DNA of 64,000 nt from PoT sp049331405 (GTDB taxonomy: Bacteria; Planctomycetota; Planctomycetia; Isosphaerales; Isosphaeraceae): NCBI RefSeq assembly GCF_049331405.1, contig NZ_CP186274.1, positions 7,502,001 through 7,566,000 on the forward strand, in the 5' to 3' direction. A model generated the notes under the pieces. The model did not search any database. It saw only the letters and a program-made list of their open reading frames with translations, and was not told where the DNA came from. Each line of letters opens with the position of its first letter. Within the stretch, counting starts at the first letter, position 1. The translations under genes were made by a program, and so were the position numbers. Below are positions 1 through 7,562 of the stretch, one piece after another.

Positions 1-736
1 AGGCGCGGTCTTCGGACTGGCCGACCAAATCCAGCATCTGCTCGCGGAGCGACCACAGCGAGACCGAGGAGTCGGCGTTGTGCTCCTGCTCCTTGGCGAG
101 GTCGCGGAGTTGCTGCAGCCCATCTCGCCAACGCTCCTGGGGCGTCTTGGGCGGGATGGCCGGCTTGTCCGCTCGGATCGGCGGCGAGATGATCGCGGGC
201 GCCGCGGCGAGTGTGATCGGCTCCTTGGTCTGGCTCGTCTGCTCTACCTTGTCGCCGTGGGCGGGCGTTCCCGGAGGCGTCGCGATCGAGTCGGTCGAGA
301 CGTGTGCCGCGGCCTTCAACTCGGGATCAACCTTGGGAGAATCCTTCCCGTCCTCGCTGGTTATACGCTGCAGATCCTCTGCCTGGGCGAGGGCCTCGTC
401 GAGTAGAGGCGTCGCCTGGGCGACCGAGGACTTGTCGGTCGGGATTTCGGAATGCGTGGCGAGCCGCGTCGGCACGACGAGCGGGCCGGGCTTCACGGAC
501 GCTTCGGGAGCCGGTGCGGGGATCGTCCCCTGGGCTTGCGGCTGGACCTCTTCGACCGGCTTGAGCGGCGGGAGGGGCTCGGCCTGAGCCTGGGGAATAT
601 GGATCGGAGCGGTGTTGGCTCGCGGCGTGGGGATTTGTTCACAACCGCAAGCGATAACTATCATCACGAAGATCCCGTGACGACAGAGATTCGAGTGCCG
701 CGACACGCGACCTTGAAGCATCGGTCGACCCTTCAT
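1..736 (-). CDS. Putative lipoprotein, 3' end outside the window
   Basis: The minus strand is open from an ATG at 736 to the left edge, about 245 codons, so the C-terminus is missing. The N-terminus is basic, then a short hydrophobic stretch ends in a lipobox-like V-I-A-C (Cys30), suggesting lipid anchoring after signal peptidase II cleavage. A long Pro/Ala/Glu/Thr-rich low-complexity segment follows, as is common in planctomycete envelope linkers. The last visible part, about residues 205-245, looks like a charged helix (LQQLRDLAKEQ). The plus-strand open frames here are mirror images of this biased codon use. I do not recognise the family. The hydrophobic core is short, so the lipoprotein call is only moderate. 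Confidence 0.6.
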   Translation of the reverse strand, partial: MKGRPMLQGRVSRHSNLCRHGIFVMIVIACGCEQIPTPRANTAPIHIPQAQAEPLPPLKPVEEVQPQAQGTIPAPAPEASVKPGPLVVPTRLATHSEIPTDKSSVAQATPLLDEALAQAEDLQRITSEDGKDSPKVDPELKAAAHVSTDSIATPPGTPAHGDKVEQTSQTKEPITLAAAPAIISPPIRADKPAIPPKTPQERWRDGLQQLRDLAKEQEHNADSSVSLWSLREQMLDLVGQSEDRA

Positions 737-835
737 CTGGCCGAAAGCCACTGGCTTTTTACTGTTCGAGGTCCCGAATGAGACGTGATGCGGGACGTCG
801 CGTTGATGTACCCCAAGCCGAAAAACCCGGCAAGC

Positions 836-1780
836 TCAATCTCCACCCAAGCTGTCCACCATGTCGCCGGCAAGGAGCGCAAGCCGCTGACGCAATTCCC
901 TCTGGCGCCTGCGTTTCTCGCGATCGAGGCGTCGAGCCTCATCGAGACTGATTCGCGAAAACCGGATCGAATCGCCCGGGCGAAGCTGTGCGAGGCGATC
1001 GAGGTCGGCCGAGATGATGTGGGCGATATGGGGATAGCCGCCGATCGTCCCGCATGCCACTCCCAGCAGGATCAACTGTCCACCCGTCGCCTGGACCGCG
1101 CCCACGGACACCGGCATGGACATTCGCTCTGGCTCTGACCGCAACGCGATCGGAGGGCATTCCATCCTCACACCCATGCGGTTTGCCTGAGGGCCAACCT
1201 TGAACGGCTGATCCAGCCAGGCGTCGAGATCTTCGACGCGGCCACTGTCCGGCCCATCGATGACGCGTAGAAGTCTGGGATCCTGAGCCTCGTCGAGATC
1301 GAAGATGGGATGCCGGACCAGGGTCGAGGACGGCCGGGCTTCGAGGATCGTCCTTGCCTGTATCGGAAGCTCGCTTGAGCGGCTATTCAGTACCTTGGCC
1401 GTTTGCCATCCGCCTTTAACCGCGAGATAGGTACGGGCTCCGTTGGCAGTTCCCCCCAAAGAGAGGACGTCTCCCGATTCAAGCGAGAAGCACAAGGGGA
1501 GAGTCAGTCGTTGCGCTTTGAGTTGGCGTGATTGAAGAGTCGCTTCCATCGGAGCGCCGACCAAGGCGATAGCCAGGGGGACCTGGGCTCGGAGAGTCGC
1601 GCCCAGGAGGGTCATCTCAAGAGCCGCGCAATCTGGGGGATTACCTAGGAGGGCGTTGGCAAGATCCAGCGAACTTCGGTCGAATGCACCGGCGGGAGGA
1701 ACGCCCCAGGCCGCGTGGCCCGGACGTCCCAGATCCTGGATGGTGGTGAATAAACCTGGCGCAATAACCTCAATCGCCAT
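836..1780 (-). CDS. pxpC: 5-oxoprolinase subunit C (biotin-dependent carboxyltransferase-like)
   Basis: 314 aa, full length for the PxpC/KipA family. PxpC works with PxpA and PxpB to open 5-oxoproline (pyroglutamate) to glutamate with ATP in the cytoplasm, clearing a spontaneous damage product of glutamine. The N-terminal signature FTTIQDLGRPG with GVPPAGAFD and the ALLGNPPDCAALEM segment are typical. It is the last gene of the pxpB-pxpA-pxpC operon, and its ATG lies inside the 3' end of pxpA (11-nt overlap), which implies translational coupling. Family and context agree, so the call is secure. Confidence 0.93.
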   Translation of the reverse strand: MAIEVIAPGLFTTIQDLGRPGHAAWGVPPAGAFDRSSLDLANALLGNPPDCAALEMTLLGATLRAQVPLAIALVGAPMEATLQSRQLKAQRLTLPLCFSLESGDVLSLGGTANGARTYLAVKGGWQTAKVLNSRSSELPIQARTILEARPSSTLVRHPIFDLDEAQDPRLLRVIDGPDSGRVEDLDAWLDQPFKVGPQANRMGVRMECPPIALRSEPERMSMPVSVGAVQATGGQLILLGVACGTIGGYPHIAHIISADLDRLAQLRPGDSIRFSRISLDEARRLDREKRRRQRELRQRLALLAGDMVDSLGGD

Positions 1781-2492
1781 CCCGGATGAAGCTCCTGAGG
1801 GGCAAACCTCGCTGGGTCAGGGTGGCCCGAATCCATCGGGCGTTCTCAACGGCCTTCGCGGCATCCCCGTGGATACATAAGGTGTCGAATCCGCCGACGA
1901 GGAATCGCTCGAGATGCTCAGCGACTTCCAGTTGGGTTTCGAGGGTCGCATTCGCTTCGGAACGCGGCACGAGACGCCCATCTTTAGTGTAGCGGCGGTC
2001 GGGGAAGCCCTCTCGCACGTAAGCCAGTCCGAATTGAGCGGCGATGGATTCCAGGATACTTCCGGGTTGCCCAAGTAGCGGCAAATCCAAACGAGCGGCC
2101 GCCTTGACGATGCCCCGGGCCACCGACTCATCCCACTGGGCCTGGTTGTAGAGGGCGCCGTGGGGTTTGACGAATCGCACGGCATAGCCGACCTCGGCTG
2201 CGACTTGCTTGAGTGTCTCGCACTGATCGATGACGAGTTGCTCGACATCTTCGAGCGACATCTGGCATTCGCGTCGGCCGAAGCCCTCGCGATCGGGGAA
2301 GCCGGGGTGGGCTCCAACCGTCACGCCGTGACGCTTCGCCAGCTCGATGGTATGGCTCATCAGACGAGGATCGCCGGCATGGGCGCCGCAGGCGATGCTT
2401 GCCGAGGTGACGAGGCGGAGGAGCTCATCGTCGTGTGGATAGCCTTCGCCGAGGTCAGAATTGAGGTCGATCGATCGGCGGTCGTGGCTCAT
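1770..2492 (-). CDS. pxpA: 5-oxoprolinase subunit A (LamB/YcsF family)
   Basis: 240 aa, close to the usual 245-255. The start IDLNSDLGEGYPHDDE and the motif SIACGAHAGDP are diagnostic of the YcsF/PxpA family, the subunit that carries 5-oxoproline hydrolysis. Further conserved pieces are GVTVGAHPGFPDREGFGRR and VRFVKPHGALYNQ. Its ATG overlaps the pxpB stop as ATGA (2489-2492), and its 3' end overlaps pxpC, so the three genes form one tightly coupled unit. Cytoplasmic. Confidence 0.95.
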   Translation of the reverse strand: MSHDRRSIDLNSDLGEGYPHDDELLRLVTSASIACGAHAGDPRLMSHTIELAKRHGVTVGAHPGFPDREGFGRRECQMSLEDVEQLVIDQCETLKQVAAEVGYAVRFVKPHGALYNQAQWDESVARGIVKAAARLDLPLLGQPGSILESIAAQFGLAYVREGFPDRRYTKDGRLVPRSEANATLETQLEVAEHLERFLVGGFDTLCIHGDAAKAVENARWIRATLTQRGLPLRSFIRDGD

Positions 2493-3175
2493 AGCCGGTC
2501 TCCCAGGCGCGACGCGTAATCCTCTGAGGAAATGGGCACGAACCTCAGGAGGTCGCCGGCCTGAATTGGGAAATACTTGTCAGTGACGTCGACCACCTGC
2601 ATCGGAGTGCGCCCGAGGAGATGCCAGCCACCCGGCGATTCGGCCGGATAGATCCCCGTCTGACGCCCCACGATCGCCACCGATCCGGCGGGAACTTTCA
2701 GTCGCGGAGTTTTGCGACGAACGAGACCGGCCAATGAATCCGGCAAATAACCAGCATAGGGAAAGCCTGGCTGGAAGCCGAGCGCGAAGACATGGTAATC
2801 CTGGCCGCAATGTCGCGAGATGAGTTCGGCGGGCGTCAAACCGAGGAGTTGCGCCGCGTCCTCGAGGTCGGCCCCATCATAGAGGACAGGGAGGCAGATG
2901 CGTCGGCCCGATTGGAGAGCCTTGGAAGAGACCTTGAGGTTGCGTAAACGCGCTTCGAACTCAACCCAGTCGGTAAGATCCGGATCCACGTAAATAGCGA
3001 CCGAGCTATAGGCGAGGACGACATCGATGACCTCTGGCCATTGACTCTTCCCCATCTCGGCTGACCAACGAGCGGCCTCGTCCTCAGACTCGAATCGGAT
3101 CAGGAAGCCCCGATCTCCCAGGGGATGTACGTCCATCGGCATGACCGGAGGCTCTGGATTCTCGGAAGACGACAC
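2489..3175 (-). CDS. pxpB: 5-oxoprolinase subunit B (KipI-like)
   Basis: 228 aa and first gene of the pxp operon. The family signature is clear: HPLGDRGFLIRFE near the N-terminus, FALGFQPGFPYAGYLPDSL in the middle, then GSVAIVGRQTGIYPAESPGG. PxpB pairs with PxpC as the ATP-dependent half of 5-oxoprolinase. The longest frame begins with GTG at 3175; an in-frame ATG at 3142 (MPMDVHPLGD) would sit closer to the usual family start, and neither has a strong Shine-Dalgarno sequence, so the start is uncertain. It is divergent from the exported protein at 3265. Confidence 0.92.
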   Translation of the reverse strand: MSSSENPEPPVMPMDVHPLGDRGFLIRFESEDEAARWSAEMGKSQWPEVIDVVLAYSSVAIYVDPDLTDWVEFEARLRNLKVSSKALQSGRRICLPVLYDGADLEDAAQLLGLTPAELISRHCGQDYHVFALGFQPGFPYAGYLPDSLAGLVRRKTPRLKVPAGSVAIVGRQTGIYPAESPGGWHLLGRTPMQVVDVTDKYFPIQAGDLLRFVPISSEDYASRLGDRL

Positions 3176-3264
3176 AATTCTTGCCCGACCCCGTTAGAAT
3201 GGTAAGTAGCATCCATCAATGCTTCTCGCAAACTCCTCCCTGTCATTCGAGGGGGAAACGTAAG

Positions 3265-4491
3265 ATGAATCTAAGCGGGATCTTCCTTCTTGGTCTGTTG
3301 CTCGCCGCCCAGGGGAAGCCGGTCGCTCCCTCTGCCCCCGCCCTTCCCGAGACGGCCGCCGACGTCGCGACGTTCCGCGACGGTTCGGTTGTGCTTGGTC
3401 AGGTGCTGGAGAGCCCGGTTCGCGGTACGCTCGTCATGCTCGTCCGACGAGACTGGGCGAAGAAGAAGAAACCGGAGGCGGTCAAGCAGTGGCAGGCGGC
3501 CGAATCGCCCACCTTGAGGCGAGCCGTCACGGCGAGGAAGGATCGGCTCAACGCCTGGCGTCAGGAGCGAGCCGCCTCGGCCCCCGCGAATGATCCGATT
3601 CTCGCCTGGATTGATCGCGAGGTCGAGCGCCTCTCGCGTCCGGAGATCATCTCCGAATCGACCTTGATGATGGTCAAGCTGAATCGAGCGGGAATGGTCT
3701 CCATCATCCGCAGGCCAAAGGCCTCGACGCGGATGCTTCGCCAGGGTTGGCTCCTGGGTTTTCCGAACGTCGAGGAGATGCCGCTGGAAGATCTCCGCGA
3801 CGCGCTCGAAGGCCGAGGGTTCGCGCCAGGCCAGGGAAACGAGGTCTCGATCGAAAAGCTCCTGCCACTCACGATCGAACCTGAGCCCCAATGGCTCGCG
3901 CGGCGGGCGGCGACGGAGGTTGCTAACGACCCCGACCTCAAATTCCTTCAGACGCAGGGGCTCCTCATGGCCGAGCCGGCTCCCGGACATCCGGTCTCAA
4001 TCGACGCGGCGGGATCGGCCTTGAGGCAACTCGGGCAACTGCTCTCGGATGCACAGCCGACGGATCCACTCGCCGACAAGCTGAAGGAAATCGCCGCGCG
4101 AGGGAAGTCGGGGGCGTCGATCACGCGCATGGAGATCAGCCCGGACCTGAGCTCGGTTCGTGTAGAAGGGGTTGTGATGGCCCGCGATCGACTCGGGCGC
4201 TGGATGCCAGTCGTGACTCGCGGAAGCATGGTTCAACTCGACAAGCTGGCCGTCGATGCGGGGAAGGAACTCGAGCAGGATCCGCAGGTCGCGAACGCGT
4301 TCAAGCTCGTGGAGTCGCTCGGCCTGGGCCAGGTGACCGACGAAATGAAGCAGCGCAGCCTCAAGATGGGTGCTGCGACTCAAAAGGCTCTCGGTGAGAC
4401 GCGATCGGCGCTCAATGAGGATCTCGCCCAACTCGCCTTCCCTGTAGGCGACCTCCCGCCGGCCGAGAAGAAAGCGGACCCCAAGCCTTGA
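3265..4491 (+). CDS. Exported protein of unknown function
   Basis: 408 aa from the ATG at 3265. I prefer this to the upstream frame start at 3181 because the residues from 3265 form a signal peptide (MNLSGIFLLGLLLAAQ) and a purine-rich GAGGGGGAAACG precedes it. The mature part opens with a short beta segment (VATFRDGSVVLGQVLE), followed by helical, Lys/Arg-rich stretches. No catalytic motif, transmembrane helix after the signal, or metal site is visible. It may be a periplasmic structural or surface protein. I do not recognise a family. It stands alone between the divergent pxp operon and fabI. Confidence 0.7.
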   Translation: MNLSGIFLLGLLLAAQGKPVAPSAPALPETAADVATFRDGSVVLGQVLESPVRGTLVMLVRRDWAKKKKPEAVKQWQAAESPTLRRAVTARKDRLNAWRQERAASAPANDPILAWIDREVERLSRPEIISESTLMMVKLNRAGMVSIIRRPKASTRMLRQGWLLGFPNVEEMPLEDLRDALEGRGFAPGQGNEVSIEKLLPLTIEPEPQWLARRAATEVANDPDLKFLQTQGLLMAEPAPGHPVSIDAAGSALRQLGQLLSDAQPTDPLADKLKEIAARGKSGASITRMEISPDLSSVRVEGVVMARDRLGRWMPVVTRGSMVQLDKLAVDAGKELEQDPQVANAFKLVESLGLGQVTDEMKQRSLKMGAATQKALGETRSALNEDLAQLAFPVGDLPPAEKKADPKP

Positions 4492-4785
4492 GCCGAGGAA
4501 CCGATCGGTCCGTGCAGAATCAAAGTCCGATTGAGCGGACTCTCCCCGCTGAGTATCCTGGGCCAGATCGACCCGGCGCGGCGAAGCCGGGTCGTACCAA
4601 CCGATCGCAGTTCGTCATTCGATTTCGCTCGCCTGGTCTGCGGAAGACACTTCCCGGTACGGGTGGCAAGGTTCGGCCACCCGGCGAGGCCCCATCGGCG
4701 TCGACGTCGCCGAGACCTTCCGAGGCGTTTCGGAACAGCAGGCAGGGCGGGCGGAACCGCGAGAGAAGCGAAGGGAATAGCAGTC
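4492..4785. other. Intergenic region upstream of fabI
   Basis: The 294 bases are open in the fabI frame back to 4531, but that extension is low-complexity Arg/Pro-rich and does not belong to the FabI fold. I treat it as untranslated leader. No terminator hairpin or convincing promoter was found. Confidence 0.4.
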
Positions 4786-5598
4786 ATGGGCTTGTTCACC
4801 GGGAAGAAGGGCCTCGTCCTCGGGGTCGCGAACGACTTCAGCATCGCCTGGGCGATCAGCCAGAAGCTGCTCGCCGAAGGCGCGGATATCGGATACACGC
4901 ACCTGCCGGGCGACAAGATGGAGCGCCGGGTCCGCAAGGTCGTCGACCCCACCGGGGCGAAGCTCGTCACCCCTTGCGACGTGCAGAAGGACGAGGATGT
5001 CGCGCGCGTGTTCGACGAAGCCCGAAATATCTACGGCTCCCTCGATTTCGTGCTGCACTCGATCGCCTTTGCGCCCCTCGAAGACCTCAAGAAGAACTTC
5101 GTATACGCGAGCCGCGAAGGCTTCAAGACGGCGATGGACATCAGCGTCTACTCGCTGGCGATCGTCGCCCGGCACGCGGCCGAGTCGATGCCGAATGGCG
5201 GGGCCATCGAGACCCTCACCTATTACGGTGGAGAGAAGGTCGTCTCCGGCTACAACCTGATGGGCGTCTGTAAGGCGGCCCTCGACGCCTCGGTGAAGTA
5301 TCTGGCCTACGACCTGGGACCCAAGAAGATCCGCGTCAACGCCCTCTCCGCCGGCCCAGTCAAGACGCTCGCGGCCTCGGCGGTTGGCGAGTCCGACAAA
5401 CTCGCGGGACTCTACGAAGCCGTCTCCCCGATGCAGCGCAATATCGACCGCGAAGAAGTCGGTTCGGCCGGTATGTTCCTGCTCTCCGACCTCGCGAGCG
5501 GCATCACGGGCGAGATCATGCACGTGGATTGCGGCTACAACGCGATGGGCTCGCCGGGACGGGCGCTCGAGGCTGCCGAAGCCGCGGCCAAGAAGTGA
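4786..5598 (+). CDS. fabI: Enoyl-[acyl-carrier-protein] reductase (NADH)
   Basis: 270 aa. FabI reduces trans-2-enoyl-ACP to acyl-ACP, the last step of each fatty-acid elongation cycle in the cytoplasm. The start at 4786 gives the typical N-terminus MGLFTGKKGLVLGVANDFSI with the cofactor-binding glycine region, then the SDR core. The catalytic Tyr-X6-Lys is in YNLMGVCK, followed by RVNALSAGPVKTLAAS and the C-terminal GEIMHVDCGYNAMG. The in-frame extension upstream to 4531 was rejected as non-family sequence. Only 11 nt separate it from the Nudix gene, so the two are probably co-transcribed. Confidence 0.95.
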   Translation: MGLFTGKKGLVLGVANDFSIAWAISQKLLAEGADIGYTHLPGDKMERRVRKVVDPTGAKLVTPCDVQKDEDVARVFDEARNIYGSLDFVLHSIAFAPLEDLKKNFVYASREGFKTAMDISVYSLAIVARHAAESMPNGGAIETLTYYGGEKVVSGYNLMGVCKAALDASVKYLAYDLGPKKIRVNALSAGPVKTLAASAVGESDKLAGLYEAVSPMQRNIDREEVGSAGMFLLSDLASGITGEIMHVDCGYNAMGSPGRALEAAEAAAKK

Positions 5599-5609
5599 CG
5601 TCCAGCTTC

Positions 5610-6035
5610 ATGCCTGAAACGAACACGTTCGAACAAGAACGCCCGGTCCGCGTGGGGATTGCCCTCGTCGCGCGGGACGGGCGTTTCCTGGTTCGCCAAC
5701 GCCCCCCTGGTGCCGCCATGCCCGGCGTCTGGGAATTCCCCGGCGGTAAGTGCGAGCCGGAAGAATCGGCCGAGGATGCTACTCGGCGGGAATGCCTCGA
5801 GGAAATCGGGATCGAAGTCGAGTTGCTGGGCCTGAGGCGGCGCTTCGATCACCGGTATCCCCACGCCTGGGTCGAACTTTCTTTCTTCGACGCCAAGACC
5901 GTGGAACCCGACGCCGAACCGCCATCGGAAACCGGGTTCATCTGGGTGTCGGCGGCCATGCTTTCCTCGCTCGTTTTCCCCGGCGCCAATGAGGCGATTC
6001 TGGAAGACCTTGCGAGAGAACATCAGCAGCGTTAA
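5610..6035 (+). CDS. Nudix hydrolase, MutT-like
   Basis: 141 aa. The Nudix box is complete: GGKCEPEESAEDA followed by RRECLEEIGI, matching G-x5-E-x7-R-E-U-x-E-E-x-G-U, and it coordinates the metal that cleaves nucleoside diphosphate bonds. Size and the segment VGIALVARDGRFLVRQRP resemble MutT-type 8-oxo-dGTP pyrophosphatases, a cytoplasmic sanitation role. That specificity is inferred from family and not visible in residues. The start at 5610 lies 11 nt after fabI. A strong hairpin between 6039 and 6120 separates it from the convergent clpP gene. Confidence 0.88.
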   Translation: MPETNTFEQERPVRVGIALVARDGRFLVRQRPPGAAMPGVWEFPGGKCEPEESAEDATRRECLEEIGIEVELLGLRRRFDHRYPHAWVELSFFDAKTVEPDAEPPSETGFIWVSAAMLSSLVFPGANEAILEDLAREHQQR

Positions 6036-6038
6036 CAC

Positions 6039-6120
6039 AGAGCCGCCTGAATTCTCAACGCTTTGAAACGAAGAAACCGCCTCGGGTCACCATCACTCAG
6101 TGATGACCAGAGGCGGCTCT
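6039..6120. terminator. Bidirectional terminator with two nested alternative stems
   Basis: It lies between the convergent Nudix and clpP genes. A compact stem pairs CCGCCTC (6077-6083) with GAGGCGG (6110-6116) over an inner GGTC/GACC and ATCAC/GTGAT helix. A longer perfect 10-bp stem pairs AGAGCCGCCT (6039-6048) with AGGCGGCTCT (6111-6120) and uses the same 3' arm. On the minus strand the stem is followed by GGTTTCTT; on the plus strand by CTAATTTC. Confidence 0.7.
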
Positions 6121-6146
6121 AATTTCGGAACCGTAACTCGATCCGA

Positions 6147-6761
6147 TTAAGGAATTGGGTTCGGGTTCAGCGGGATCGACGGTTCGCGGTCGACCACGTT
6201 ATCGATCAGGCCGTATTCACGGGCCTCTTCCGGCGACATGAAGCGGTCTCGATCCGTGTCGGATTCGAGCTTCTCCAGGGTCTGGCCGGTGTGGTGGCGA
6301 TAAATCCCATTAAGCTGCTTCTTCATCCGGATGAATTCTTCGGCGTGGATCAGGATGTCCGTAGCCGTGCCTTCCATGCCGGCGAGCGGCTGGTGGATCA
6401 TGATCCGGCCGTGCGGCAAGGCGTTGCGCTTGCCCTTGGCACCGGCGGCGAGCAGGAGCGAGCCCATGCTGGCACACTGGCCGATGCAATAGGTCGCCAC
6501 GTCGCAGGAGACCCACTGCATCGTGTCGTAGATCGCCATCCCCGCAGTGACGCTGCCGCCCGGGCTGTTGATGTACAGGTGGATGTCCGCCTTCGCATCC
6601 TGGTGGGCGAGGACGAGCATCTGGGCGACGACGAGGTTGGCCACGTTGTCGTCGATGGCCGATCCGAGGATGATGATTCGGTCCTGGAGCAGGCGGGAGA
6701 AGATATCCATCGCCCGCTCTTCGCGCCCGCTCCGCTCGATCACAATCGGAATCAGTGGCAT
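6147..6761 (-). CDS. clpP: ATP-dependent Clp protease proteolytic subunit (second copy)
   Basis: 204 aa. Serine protease that forms tetradecameric chambers fed by an AAA+ unfoldase such as ClpX. The catalytic triad is intact: Ser98 in CIGQCASMGS, His123 in MIHQP, Asp168 in ESDTDRD. YINSPGGSV and the C-terminal EEAREYGLIDNV are canonical. It lies 25 nt downstream of another clpP, with the trigger-factor gene upstream, so it is the distal gene of a tig-clpP-clpP operon. No clpX follows, because the downstream gene is convergent. This copy is nearer to the classical bacterial ClpP than its partner. Confidence 0.95.
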   Translation of the reverse strand: MPLIPIVIERSGREERAMDIFSRLLQDRIIILGSAIDDNVANLVVAQMLVLAHQDAKADIHLYINSPGGSVTAGMAIYDTMQWVSCDVATYCIGQCASMGSLLLAAGAKGKRNALPHGRIMIHQPLAGMEGTATDILIHAEEFIRMKKQLNGIYRHHTGQTLEKLESDTDRDRFMSPEEAREYGLIDNVVDREPSIPLNPNPIP

Positions 6762-6786
6762 GGGAATGTCTCTTTCCTGAATATGA

Positions 6787-7428
6787 TCACGAATTGCCCG
6801 GGAGCGTGTGGGCCTTCACTTCGGCGGCGGGGATGTGGCCGACCACTTCATCGACGATGCCGTATTCCTTGGCCTGGATCGCCGTGAGATAGCGGTCGCG
6901 TTCGGTATCTTTGGCGACCTGCTCGAAGGGCTGTCCGGTGTGCTTGGCGAGGATGTCGTTGATATCCTTGCGATTGCTCAGGATTTCCTGAGCCTGGATC
7001 TCGATGTCGGAGATCTGACCGCCGACTTGCCCGTAGGGCTGGTGGATCATCACCTTCGAGTGCGGCAGGGCGAACCGACGACCCTTGGACCCACCCGCGA
7101 GCAGCACGGCCGCGCCAGAGGCCGCCATGCCGATGCAGTAGGTCGCGATCGGGCAGTCGATGAACTGCATGGTGTCGTAGATCGCGAGCGTGCTGCTGAC
7201 GCTCCCGCCTGGGCTATTGATATAGAAGCTGATCCCCTGCGTCCGGTTCTCGAACTGGAGGAAGAGGAACTTCATGACGGCCGCATTCGCCGCCGCATCG
7301 TTGATCACACCCTCGAGGAAAACGATTCGGTTTTCCAGGAGCAAATCGCCGAGGGTCATTTGACGCTGCCGGGCATAGTCGCGATAGCGCTGAAGCGTCG
7401 GTTGCGCGATGGGATGATCGAAATGCAT
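6787..7428 (-). CDS. clpP: ATP-dependent Clp protease proteolytic subunit (first copy)
   Basis: 213 aa. The triad is Ser104 in GMAASGAAVLL (the usual family context is AASMGA, so the residue after Ser differs), His129 in MIHQP and Asp174 in KDTERDRY. It retains YINSPGGSVSST and IYDTMQF. The N-terminus is longer and more charged than in the neighbouring copy, suggesting a different axial pore or a mixed-ring partner. Two divergent ClpPs side by side are consistent with a hetero-oligomeric protease such as mycobacterial ClpP1P2; that is inference. About 135 nt separate it from the trigger-factor gene. Confidence 0.93.
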   Translation of the reverse strand: MHFDHPIAQPTLQRYRDYARQRQMTLGDLLLENRIVFLEGVINDAAANAAVMKFLFLQFENRTQGISFYINSPGGSVSSTLAIYDTMQFIDCPIATYCIGMAASGAAVLLAGGSKGRRFALPHSKVMIHQPYGQVGGQISDIEIQAQEILSNRKDINDILAKHTGQPFEQVAKDTERDRYLTAIQAKEYGIVDEVVGHIPAAEVKAHTLPGNS

Positions 7429-7562
7429 GGAAGGCTGTCCTTCGAGATCATGGACCAGGCGGCCGCGCCGAAAAGCGGGCGCGCCCGGCCTTGCCTGGTC
7501 GATTCGAGCCGAAGCGGTGGGTGCCTGGGTCGCGCCTCGACCTCAGGCACTCCAGCGATCGG

